A stretch of 37,879 nucleotides of DNA from Oscillospiraceae bacterium (GCA_015068965.1 SVJN01000006.1:1-37879); one strand, 5' to 3'. Shown: positions 18,961 through 27,838, counted from the stretch's first letter. Translations and numbers: made by a program. Notes: generated by a model from the sequence alone, not told the origin.

Positions 18961-19980
18961 ATGTTTTTTTCGGTAATTGTACCGGTCTATAAGGTTGAAA
19001 AATATTTATCTGCTTGTATTGAAAGTGTGTTAAATCAGACCTTTTCTAATTTCGAGCTCATTTTAGTGGATGACGGCTCTCCCGACAGATGCCCTGAAAT
19101 TTGCGAAAGCTATCAGAAAACGGATGAGCGAATCAAGGTCATTCACAAGCCAAACGGCGGACTTGCAAGTGCCAGAAGAGCCGGTATCCGGGAAGCTACG
19201 GGCGACTATGTTTTTAACCTCGATTCAGATGACTCAATTGAGCCGGACACCTTAGAATGTGCCCATCAGATTATTCTGGATACTGCTTGTGAAATGGTAT
19301 CCTTCTCCTACAGATGGGTGAAAAACTCACAAACCGTGAGCATCACAAATGACGGACTCCGTGAAGGTTTATATACAGAAGAGGAGATCAAAGCTCATAT
19401 TTATCCGAGACTGCTTATGGATAAAAATATGAATCATATTTCCTACTATTTATCCGGCAAGGCAGTAAAAAGAGAGCTTTTGACTCCACACCAGCTCGGC
19501 GTGAGTGAAGCAATCTCATTGGGAGAGGATTTGTGTTGTGTGGTTCCTTGCTATCTGCACGCAAAAAGTGTATATATCAGCAAAAAAGAAGCGTATTTAT
19601 ACACCGTAAGAGAAGACTCTATCTCCAAGGAGTTCAACGCAAATCAGATTTATCTTGTCGAAAATGTCATCAATGAACTCAGCAAAAATAATACCAAGCA
19701 GGTCATTGATTTTAACGAACAGCTTTGCCGCTACTCCTGCTTTATGTGCTTTACCATACTGGCATCAGCGGCAGAAGGAAATCACTTTAACAGCATAAAT
19801 GCCATCCGGAAAAATATTAAAAACTCTGTTCATGGCAAAAAAATCCCATGTGCAAGCTTTGAACAAATCTCTAAAAAGAGCAAAATTACTGTATTCCTGA
19901 TGAAAAAGGGATGCTACCGGACTGCATTTTATTTCCTGAATTTTTGCAAACACATCAAAAAAGTTCTGAAGAAAGGATGA
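18961..19980 (+). CDS. GT2-family glycosyltransferase
   Basis: FSVIVPVYKVEKYLSACIESVLNQTFSNFELILVDDGSPD, NLDSDDSIEPD. Confidence 0.93.
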   Translation: MFFSVIVPVYKVEKYLSACIESVLNQTFSNFELILVDDGSPDRCPEICESYQKTDERIKVIHKPNGGLASARRAGIREATGDYVFNLDSDDSIEPDTLECAHQIILDTACEMVSFSYRWVKNSQTVSITNDGLREGLYTEEEIKAHIYPRLLMDKNMNHISYYLSGKAVKRELLTPHQLGVSEAISLGEDLCCVVPCYLHAKSVYISKKEAYLYTVREDSISKEFNANQIYLVENVINELSKNNTKQVIDFNEQLCRYSCFMCFTILASAAEGNHFNSINAIRKNIKNSVHGKKIPCASFEQISKKSKITVFLMKKGCYRTAFYFLNFCKHIKKVLKKG

Positions 19981-19987
19981 ACCTCTT

Positions 19988-21052
19988 ATGAAGCCTGATA
20001 TATCGGTTATTATGAGTGTATATAACGGAGAAACCTATCTCGCCGAAGCAATTGAAAGTGTCAGAAATCAGACCTTTGACAACTGGGAGCTGGTGATTAT
20101 CAATGACTGTTCTACCGATTCCACGGCAGAAATTCTTGCAGATTTTTCGCTGCGGGATGCAAGAATCAAGGTACATACAAACGAAGTCAACCTAAGACTC
20201 CCCACCTCTCTGAATAAGGCGATTTCTCTTTCCTCAGGAAAGTACATCGCAAGAATGGATGCAGATGATATCTGCCTTCCGGACAGATTGGAAAGGCAGT
20301 ATCAATTCATGGAAGATAATCCGGATATTGCACTGTCCTCCTGCAGATTTATGACGTTAAAAAATGGTGTCTATGCCTCAGGCGGTGCCGGTGGCAGATG
20401 TGATTCCAAGGCTTTGCAGGCAATGCTGCTTGTGGCAAACCCAATCCTCCATCCCGGTGTGATTGCCAAGGCGGAGGTTATGAAAAAATTCCTTTACGAT
20501 ACCACCCTTACCTGCACCGAGGATTTGGAATTATGGACAAGAATGGCAGGCGAACATCAGAAGCTTTGGATTCTTCCCGAATGCCTGCTCCTTTACCGCC
20601 TGCATGATAAGCAAATTACAAGCACAACCTTAGAACGTCAGCATACCGAGGTGCTGAAAATACAGCAAAAATACTACAAAAAGCTTCTGGAAGAAATGGA
20701 GCCGGCAATGCAGGATTTTTATATCAGCGGTATCTATTTTAAAGAAAATGCCGAGATTCATAAATTCCTGGAGTATGCAAAATGGTTAAGGAATAAGAGC
20801 AACAGAAGCTTTGACAAAGACACAATTAATTATGCCCTTCTTGAAATTTTAGCAGAATACAAACGATGCGGCATTTCAAAATCAGATGTTTTAAAGGCTA
20901 TGCTCACCTTCCCGCCTTGTTTTTTGGTAAAAGAAATCATCCGAAGAAAAAAAGCGGCAAAAGAAGACATCATAAAATGCAGGAAGGTTGCAACCAAAAT
21001 CGGCTTGAAGCAGACAGCGGGAACAGAGGCTTTTCCTGTCTTTGAAAAATAG
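19988..21052 (+). CDS. GT2-family glycosyltransferase
   Basis: DISVIMSVYNGETYLAEAIESVRNQTFDNWELVIINDCSTD, ARMDADDICLPDRLE. Confidence 0.93.
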   Translation: MKPDISVIMSVYNGETYLAEAIESVRNQTFDNWELVIINDCSTDSTAEILADFSLRDARIKVHTNEVNLRLPTSLNKAISLSSGKYIARMDADDICLPDRLERQYQFMEDNPDIALSSCRFMTLKNGVYASGGAGGRCDSKALQAMLLVANPILHPGVIAKAEVMKKFLYDTTLTCTEDLELWTRMAGEHQKLWILPECLLLYRLHDKQITSTTLERQHTEVLKIQQKYYKKLLEEMEPAMQDFYISGIYFKENAEIHKFLEYAKWLRNKSNRSFDKDTINYALLEILAEYKRCGISKSDVLKAMLTFPPCFLVKEIIRRKKAAKEDIIKCRKVATKIGLKQTAGTEAFPVFEK

Positions 21053-21070
21053 GCAACAGGAGTTGAAAGA

Positions 21071-22438
21071 ATGAAATTTTTTGAATACCCTTATGTGATT
21101 ATCACGATTCTTGTCATGATTATCTTTGTCATGGGACTCATCGGCTTGTACTTTACATTAAAATCCGTAAAAACAGCCAAAGGAACTGCCGAGAAGAATT
21201 TTTGCGGACTCGGTAAAATAGAAAATGATTTTGAAAAAGCAAGAGCTTCCGGAAAAAAACATTGTCTGGTATATGTCTTTATCTCGCTTGACGGTATGAA
21301 ACGGTTATACTCCGAATCAAAAGCAATCCGGATGTATGAACAAATCAAACAAATTTTGTTCCGGCATCTGTGTCTGGAGATTGGCGGCGAAATTTCCCTT
21401 TATGGGGACGAAAATTTTGTGGCGTTAAATAACCTCGAATCAGATAAAATTGCAGCTTGCATCGACCATTGCTTTGAAGAAATCAATGATGCGTTGATCA
21501 GGCACGGTGCAGTCAATGTTGTTCCGGTACACTTCGGATACCACCTGACCAGTTCGACAGAGGTTCCCTTCAAAACTGCGCTCACACGTGCAAAGCAGGC
21601 GTGCAGTATCGCAGAGGACAAGGAAATTCTCAGATATGAGTGGGACAGCTCAAGCGGAAAGGATTTTGAACGAAAGCTCAGCATTGAAAACAACATACAA
21701 AACGAAATTGACAACAACAAGTTTTTTCTGGAATATCAACCGATTCTGGATGCAAAAACCAATCAAATTATCGGTGCTGAGGTTCTGTCCCGGTTAAATT
21801 CATCGACAGAGGGTGTTTTGTCCCCATACTTTTTCCTTTCTGCGGTCAATAATGTCGGGCTCAACGAGAAATTTGATTACTACATCTTTGAAAAAAATTG
21901 CAAATGGATTGCAAACGACAGAGAAAACCGCATGAAATATGTGTATACCATCAACTTCTCCCGCCACACGCTTTGTGACCCGGATTTAGCGGACACCATC
22001 ATAGAAATAACAGAAAGATATCACATCGACGATTCCTGCATTGCGGTTGAAATTCTTGAGGATAAGGACTTGAATGAGAATGAAAGAACCGTCATGATTC
22101 AAAACTTAGCACGGCTGAAGCAAAAGGGTGTTCTGATTCTTCTGGATGATTTTGGCAAGGGCTACACCAGCTTTGGTGACCTGGCGGAGTTCGATATCAG
22201 CATTGTGAAGGTCGATAAAGCAATCACCCAAGGTGCAACAACCGAATCAGGGTTTTTAATCCTGAAAAATATTATCAAAACAGCGCATGAGTTAGGCTTT
22301 CGGGCATTGTGCGAAGGCATAGAAACAGAAGAACACAAAAACAAAGCAATTCAGGCAGGATGCGATATGCTTCAGGGATATTATTTCTACCGTCCGATGC
22401 CGGTTGCACAGTTAGAAACATTATTTGAGAAACAGTAA
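21071..22438 (+). CDS. N-terminal TM, degenerate GGDEF, EAL-domain protein (likely c-di-GMP phosphodiesterase)
   Basis: EVLSRL at EAL position; LDDFGKGYTSF, IVKVDKAI, CEGIETEEH, QGYYFYRPMP; GDENF where GGDEF is expected. Confidence 0.88.
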   Translation: MKFFEYPYVIITILVMIIFVMGLIGLYFTLKSVKTAKGTAEKNFCGLGKIENDFEKARASGKKHCLVYVFISLDGMKRLYSESKAIRMYEQIKQILFRHLCLEIGGEISLYGDENFVALNNLESDKIAACIDHCFEEINDALIRHGAVNVVPVHFGYHLTSSTEVPFKTALTRAKQACSIAEDKEILRYEWDSSSGKDFERKLSIENNIQNEIDNNKFFLEYQPILDAKTNQIIGAEVLSRLNSSTEGVLSPYFFLSAVNNVGLNEKFDYYIFEKNCKWIANDRENRMKYVYTINFSRHTLCDPDLADTIIEITERYHIDDSCIAVEILEDKDLNENERTVMIQNLARLKQKGVLILLDDFGKGYTSFGDLAEFDISIVKVDKAITQGATTESGFLILKNIIKTAHELGFRALCEGIETEEHKNKAIQAGCDMLQGYYFYRPMPVAQLETLFEKQ

Positions 22439-22448
22439 GGTGGTTTTT

Positions 22449-23396
22449 ATGTTATCCGTAATTATTCCTTCCTATAACGAGGAGAAATGTATCCGGCGCA
22501 TCTATCACACAATCAACACACTGCTGACCGAAAACAACATTGACAGTGAATTTATTTTTGTAGATGACGGTTCGCAGGATCAGACATATCAGGTCATTAC
22601 CGAGCTCTCTATGGAGACACAAAATGTAGTCGGACTGCATTTTTCCAGGAATTTCGGGAAAGAATCTGCAATATCGGCAGGTCTTGCCGCAACCAACGGG
22701 GATTGTGCTGTTGTCATTGACTGCGACCTTCAGCATCCGCCGGAGAAAATCATTGAGATGTACCGCCTATGGGAAGAGGGCTATGAAATTATCGAGGGCA
22801 TCAAAAAGGAACGTGGCGAGGAGAAAAAACTGCACAGCATCGGTGCAAAGCTGTTCTATTCTGTCATCAGTCATATGGCAGGCTTTGATATGGCAAACTC
22901 CTCAGACTTCAAGCTCCTGGACAGAAAAGTAGTTGACGTTTTAAATCAGATGCCGGAACGAGGCTTTTTCCGGGCAATCTCGTACTGGGTCGGATATAAC
23001 AAAACAACCGTGGAATATGATGTCCGGGAACGTGTGGACGGCGAATCAAAATGGTCAACACGGGGACTGATAAAATATGCGCTCTCTAACATTTCATCCT
23101 ACTCCACCGCACCCATGCAAATCGTTACGGCTTTGGGGGTTGTCATGTTGATTATTTCCGTCATCTTCGGTGTTTGGGCATTGATTGATAAAATCATCGG
23201 CAGGGCACTCGAAGGTATGACAACGGTAATCATTATCACAATTTTCATTGGAAGCATTATCATGATCAGTCTCGGAATTATAGGCTACTATATCGCCCGC
23301 ATTTACGAAGAAATCAAGGGCAGACCAAAGTATATTATATCTTCTACTGTAACCAGCACAAAGAAAACCGCAATCGCACCAAATCAATATCAGTAA
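22449..23396 (+). CDS. GT2/DPM1-like undecaprenyl-phosphate glycosyltransferase (GtrB-like) with two C-terminal TMs
   Basis: LSVIIPSYNEEKCIRRIYHTI, FVDDGSQDQTYQVI, SRNFGKESAISAGLAATNGDCAVVIDCDLQHPPE, two TM segments near the end; ATG 22449 preferred. Confidence 0.9.
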   Translation: MLSVIIPSYNEEKCIRRIYHTINTLLTENNIDSEFIFVDDGSQDQTYQVITELSMETQNVVGLHFSRNFGKESAISAGLAATNGDCAVVIDCDLQHPPEKIIEMYRLWEEGYEIIEGIKKERGEEKKLHSIGAKLFYSVISHMAGFDMANSSDFKLLDRKVVDVLNQMPERGFFRAISYWVGYNKTTVEYDVRERVDGESKWSTRGLIKYALSNISSYSTAPMQIVTALGVVMLIISVIFGVWALIDKIIGRALEGMTTVIIITIFIGSIIMISLGIIGYYIARIYEEIKGRPKYIISSTVTSTKKTAIAPNQYQ

Positions 23397-23423
23397 TATT
23401 ATGATATAAGGAGGTTTTTGAAA

Positions 23424-24374
23424 ATGGAAGAAATAATCCTGCTTGCACTCATATTGGCATTTGTTGTGCAATCTGTTTTTATGATAACACTTCTGGCTCG
23501 CATCAAACGAATTGAAAAACTCAATGCTGTCATAAAACAGAACGAATCCAAAAAGAAAAACAACACCGAGGATCATGCTGAGGAAAGAGAAGTGACTGAA
23601 ACGATTTTAAAGGGCATTGAAAACAATGAATTTAAAATGTATCTTCAGTTTGTTGTCGACACCAAGAATAAAATGATTGTATCTGCAGAAGCACTTTCCC
23701 GCTGGGATAATCCGCAAAAAGGTGTGGTAGGTCCCGGACATTATATCGGGCATATGGAAAAAACAGGACTGATTAGTAAGCACGACTTTTATATGTTTGA
23801 GCTTGCCTGCCGTCAGCTTGAGCAATGGAGCAATACAGAATATAAAGATATTTCTATCTCCTGTAACTTCACAAGAATCACACTTTCAGAGGAGGATTGT
23901 ATCGACAAGCTGAAAGCAATTTTACAATCCTATCATTTTGATAAATCAAAGCTGGCAATCGAAATCACCGAGGACGCAATTGAAAAGGACATGGAAACAG
24001 CAAAAAGAAATGTCAGACTCTGTAAAGAGCTTGGGTTTAAAATTTACCTGGATGATTTGGGAAGCGGCTACACCTCCCTCTCTAACCTTTGCGATTATCC
24101 GATTGATGTGGTAAAGATTGACCGTGATATTTTGCTAAAGGCGACTACTAAACGTGGTAAAGACTTAATTTCCGGCATTGTTGCACTTGCACATAGCCTG
24201 AATATGCCTGCCATTTGTGAAGGCGTGGAAACAGAAGAACAAAATACCCTGATGTCAGAATCCGACTGTGATTTTATCCAGGGCTGGTATTACGCAAAAG
24301 CACTTCCGCTGGAAGAATGCGAAGCTTTTGTGGCAGCACATACCTCAAAATACTGTATTGCTGCACTTGATTAA
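23424..24374 (+). CDS. TM-anchored EAL-domain protein (likely c-di-GMP phosphodiesterase)
   Basis: AEALSRWDNP, NFTRITL, EITEDAIE, LDDLGSGYTSLSNL, VKIDRDIL, CEGVETEEQ, QGWYYAKALP; RBS GGAGG. Confidence 0.9.
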   Translation: MEEIILLALILAFVVQSVFMITLLARIKRIEKLNAVIKQNESKKKNNTEDHAEEREVTETILKGIENNEFKMYLQFVVDTKNKMIVSAEALSRWDNPQKGVVGPGHYIGHMEKTGLISKHDFYMFELACRQLEQWSNTEYKDISISCNFTRITLSEEDCIDKLKAILQSYHFDKSKLAIEITEDAIEKDMETAKRNVRLCKELGFKIYLDDLGSGYTSLSNLCDYPIDVVKIDRDILLKATTKRGKDLISGIVALAHSLNMPAICEGVETEEQNTLMSESDCDFIQGWYYAKALPLEECEAFVAAHTSKYCIAALD

Positions 24375-24453
24375 AAATTCCTGCGGTTTCCTGCACAGAC
24401 TCATTGTAAACTACAAATGGATAAAGACATGAAATAGAAAGCTAAAATTTTTT

Positions 24454-24535
24454 GTGAAATAAACCTTTTATTGCACACCGCAGGCTTATTTCATATTGCG
24501 AAGCAATATTCATGTCCGAAAAGGATTTATTTCAT
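24454..24535. repeat. REP-like hairpin element
   Basis: GAAATAAACCTTTT ... AAAAGGATTTATTTC long imperfect stem enclosing perfect ATATTGC-GAA-GCAATAT hairpin. Confidence 0.65.
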
Positions 24536-24820
24536 GAACAAAGCGGCTTCGCCGCAACCGCTCCATAAAATTATCGTGTACTTTGAACTGATGCAGAGCG
24601 GTAAGAAGAAGCAGGACGGTTACTGACGCACAGAAATCTTTGATTTCGTTTTGCGTCGTATGCAACAGCAACCCGGCGAGTTACTCTCGCAAAGTCGAGA
24701 CAACGAGTCGTTGGTTGCCACTGCTTTCGTTACGCCCATGTGCGTTTCCGCCATTGGCGGAAAATTTCGCACGGGCATTGAATTCTTTTTGTTGTATAGG
24801 AACGAAGTTTCCTATACAAT
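24536..24820. repeat. Copy 1 of a ~285-nt structured direct repeat
   Basis: Aligns without indels to 29761-30045 (offset 5225) with about 18 substitutions by eye; contains several hairpins. Confidence 0.92.
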
Positions 24821-24867
24821 AAAAAACGAGGCATTCATCCGAGTGCCTCGTTTTTTATGATAAGCTT

Positions 24868-25785
24868 TTATCTTAATTTCAAAGCCTCCATCTGCTCTGC
24901 AGAAAATGTGCCGTCTGCAGTTACATTGATATCCACCGATACCACACCGCCATGCTCATTGACGGTTTTTATATAGTTTCTCATATATTCATTACTGTAG
25001 CGAGCATCCGGGCTTCCCCAGGTTGTACCAAGCGGTGCTAAAATATGGCTCTGTGCCCCATCAATAAAACGTGCTTTTGGCACATATTCCAACTCATTAA
25101 ATTCTCCTGCGGTGAATTCCTCTTGAGAATACCAACGTCCGATTTCCGGCTTAACGCCGTTATTGAATGCCGTGATTGCATTCGGATTTCCTTTTTTGAT
25201 TGCATCATAAAACGGTTTGATTCTTTCCTCATGAAAGCCAAAATAGTCATAAAATCCGTCCATCCACCAGCCGGAAATCATATCCCCATAGCGGACTGCA
25301 TATTCCTCTAAAACACTTGCCCACTTCTGAATAAACTCCATGTTCAGCCGTTTTTCCTCCAAAACCTTATTGACCTTATCAGTCATTTCATCGAAATTGT
25401 AGTAAAAACCAATTTTTCTGCCGTAAACTTCATCAATATGCGGACCGTCTGACGGAAAATACAGATACAGGTCAATCCCCCGTCTGGATAACGCCCGGTA
25501 AAGCTCCGGAATCACATCTCGCTCCGCACTTACTTCCTCAGTGGTTACTCCCAGAATCCGGTTGTAGGTCTCGTTCGGTGCTAACAAATGCTTACATCCC
25601 TGACAAAGTGTAATCACATAGTACCCCGCCCCCAGCTCTGAAACCTGTGATGCAATTTTTTCAACATCTATGCTTTCAATCGCATCTTCCCAGGCAATCT
25701 GTCCCTCATTGGACACTGTCCGATACAGATAATGATTAAAAACACCCCATTTTTTCTGATAAAGCTTGTCTGTAATGTGTGTCAT
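24868..25785 (-). CDS. GH29 (alpha-L-fucosidase)-like glycoside hydrolase
   Basis: QKKWGVFNHYLY, MISGWWMDGFYDYFG motifs; short (305 aa). Confidence 0.65.
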   Translation of the reverse strand: MTHITDKLYQKKWGVFNHYLYRTVSNEGQIAWEDAIESIDVEKIASQVSELGAGYYVITLCQGCKHLLAPNETYNRILGVTTEEVSAERDVIPELYRALSRRGIDLYLYFPSDGPHIDEVYGRKIGFYYNFDEMTDKVNKVLEEKRLNMEFIQKWASVLEEYAVRYGDMISGWWMDGFYDYFGFHEERIKPFYDAIKKGNPNAITAFNNGVKPEIGRWYSQEEFTAGEFNELEYVPKARFIDGAQSHILAPLGTTWGSPDARYSNEYMRNYIKTVNEHGGVVSVDINVTADGTFSAEQMEALKLR

Positions 25786-26606
25786 ATTTTTTCCTCCTTC
25801 AAAATCGGAATCATTTGTGTTCCGTCTTTCGTAACATAATGAGTAACACCCATATCATCCATCCATTTCCGTTGATGCTTTGTTCCCCACAGCTCCGGCT
25901 CAAATTCAATATCTTCTTCCTCCCAGAGCCATTCAGGGGCACACCAAAGACAGATTTTTGGTGCAATACATTGATAAACCTCCTCAGTCACACCGGAATG
26001 TCCATGATGTGACATTTGAACAATATCGCTTTTTAGCCTGTCACCGCATTCATGCAGTAATGCCCTTCCACCTTCAGGTCCTGAATCCCCCAAAAAGAGT
26101 ACACTTTTCATTCCGTCCGCCGTTACACGGAATACAATTGAACTTTCATTGACCGCAAGATTCGGCTTAGGATATCGGAATCGTTCCTCTCCACAGAATA
26201 AAAATTCAATTTCTAAGCCATCAACTTCTGCAAGCATTCCGGGCTGTACAATGGTACATTTTTCTTTTATGTCGGGAAGAATCCGGTTGAAATCAAGAAT
26301 AGAGCAGGGTTCAATCTCCGGTTCACAGCTTTTTACAAATTCCGCTGACGGAAAATTGTAATAAATCCGCTCAATCCGTTCTGCAAGCTTGCCATGTTCT
26401 ATTTCCTGTACAAATCCCGAAATATGGTCAAAATGCGGATGTGTCAGAATCCATGCCGCAATTTTCCGTTCCCCGATCATTTCAAATAAGTGTGGCATAT
26501 CCTCCGGATTTCCGCCGTCAATCACCACAGCAGTATCCCGGTCTGTGATAAACACAAACGACATCATAAACAAACTGTGTTCCGTCAACATATATAGCTT
26601 TGGCAT
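25782..26606 (-). CDS. MBL-fold metallo-hydrolase
   Basis: ILTHPHFDHISGF, LFLGDSGPEG, QMSHHGHSG; start at MPKLYML with GGGAGG upstream. Confidence 0.88.
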   Translation of the reverse strand: MPKLYMLTEHSLFMMSFVFITDRDTAVVIDGGNPEDMPHLFEMIGERKIAAWILTHPHFDHISGFVQEIEHGKLAERIERIYYNFPSAEFVKSCEPEIEPCSILDFNRILPDIKEKCTIVQPGMLAEVDGLEIEFLFCGEERFRYPKPNLAVNESSIVFRVTADGMKSVLFLGDSGPEGGRALLHECGDRLKSDIVQMSHHGHSGVTEEVYQCIAPKICLWCAPEWLWEEEDIEFEPELWGTKHQRKWMDDMGVTHYVTKDGTQMIPILKEEKI

Positions 26607-26621
26607 TTGTTTTCCTCCCAA

Positions 26622-27731
26622 TTAAAATCCGTCCGGTCCATCACAGGAGAGCGGTAAAGGAAACCAATTGTTCTGTCCGCACTTTGGAAAAAGCAGTGTA
26701 TCAATTCCAAAAAAGAACTGTTCTGCCTCGATATGCGACAGTGCTCCTTCGCTTTTTTCGCACAGCTCTACACTCGGAATTGCATTTTTGACCGTAATTT
26801 TATAACCCTGTCCGTCAATCCCGATTGTCATTTCACCATCTGAAAGCGGCTCTGTTTCGCCTTTTAATTTCAAAAATGCCAAGAGAACCCGTTTCCAGTC
26901 CAGCACCCGAACCATTTCAAGCGATTCGATACTGCATCGTTCACAGACAGCAGATAGAAACGTTGCTCTTTCCTTTAAAAACGGGGAAACCCGGATTTTG
27001 ATTTCTTCCGGTTTTTTTTCTTCAAAATATGCCGCAAGCACAAGCCCATAATCTGCCTCATTCTCCAGCACAACCTCGCTCATTTCACCCGAAATATATC
27101 CGATGGGTTCTCCGTCCTTGTAAATCAGATTGCATTCCGCATCCCAGGAACGTAACACCTCTAAAAATTCTGCTTCTTTACGAATCACATGAAAACTCCG
27201 TTTTTGATAAAGCTGTTTCCATCTTGCCATATCCCCCGCCATCGGAAGAAACTTAATTTTTGATAAATCCAAATCCCCAAGACAATGACGGATATTGCTT
27301 TTTGAAACCGTAAACACAAAATCCACCCCGGCATTTTCAAATCCAAAATATCCGTAGCGTTGTCGCTGTCCTCCAAGAATCAGATAATCAAGCTTCTGAT
27401 TGTTTGCATACGTGATGACCTTCTGCATCAATTGTTTCATGTATCCTTTTCCTCGTGCATAAGGATGCACCGAGACATTTCCGATAAAACCCATTTTCAG
27501 ATACTCACCGCACACAAAAACCTCTTCTGTACGGAGTGCAATCAATGCTTTGATTTTCCCATCCTCTTCCGCAAGAAAATGGACGGCTCCCAAATCTTCT
27601 TTTTCATCACGATAGCCTTTCGGGAGTAAGGTTTTAAAGTCATGCGGTCTGTGAGTATAGGAAAACACATAATTGATAAAATCAATAATCTCCTGGCGTT
27701 GCTCCTTTTTTGCAACTGTATACTCTACCAT
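26622..27731 (-). CDS. GNAT-family N-acetyltransferase (Eis-like layout)
   Basis: MGFIGNVSVHPYARGKGYMKQLMQKVITYA acetyl-CoA-binding motif; ATG at 27731 with AGAGGAGGAG upstream. Confidence 0.88.
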   Translation of the reverse strand: MVEYTVAKKEQRQEIIDFINYVFSYTHRPHDFKTLLPKGYRDEKEDLGAVHFLAEEDGKIKALIALRTEEVFVCGEYLKMGFIGNVSVHPYARGKGYMKQLMQKVITYANNQKLDYLILGGQRQRYGYFGFENAGVDFVFTVSKSNIRHCLGDLDLSKIKFLPMAGDMARWKQLYQKRSFHVIRKEAEFLEVLRSWDAECNLIYKDGEPIGYISGEMSEVVLENEADYGLVLAAYFEEKKPEEIKIRVSPFLKERATFLSAVCERCSIESLEMVRVLDWKRVLLAFLKLKGETEPLSDGEMTIGIDGQGYKITVKNAIPSVELCEKSEGALSHIEAEQFFFGIDTLLFPKCGQNNWFPLPLSCDGPDGF

Positions 27732-27756
27732 CAGAACTCCTCCTCTCAGTCTTTTC

Positions 27757-27785
27757 TTGACTTTATTATATCTTTTTGTTATAAT
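27757..27785 (+). promoter_or_regulatory. Promoter for AraC-type regulator gene
   Basis: TTGACT (27757-27762), 17 bp, TATAAT (27780-27785). Confidence 0.7.
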
Positions 27786-27793
27786 AATTTCAA
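27765..27793 (-). promoter_or_regulatory. Promoter for GNAT gene, interleaved with the divergent promoter
   Basis: On the - strand TTGAAA (27793-27788), 17 bp, TATAAT (27770-27765). Confidence 0.65.
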
Positions 27794-27838
27794 TTAGAAA
27801 AATAACTGAAAATCTTAACAAATCATAGGTGATTCCAG

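Noticed and set aside
23094-23576. 160-aa antisense ORF across the GtrB-like/EAL junction
   Set aside because: Low-complexity composition (N, D, F, C rich), antisense to supported CDSs, no RBS logic.
1621-24374. Wzc/CapB-type tyrosine kinase or CpsB-type phosphatase for the EPS locus
   Set aside because: Looked for Walker-type BY-kinase motifs and PHP phosphatase motifs among the ORFs; none recognised, though they could lie outside the window.
24651-24860. ORFs inside the structured repeat (MRRMQQQPGELLSQSRDNESLVATAF..., also 29876-30085)
   Set aside because: They follow the repeat, lack convincing RBSs, and the substitutions preserve base pairing; treated as spurious ORFs of a non-coding repeat.
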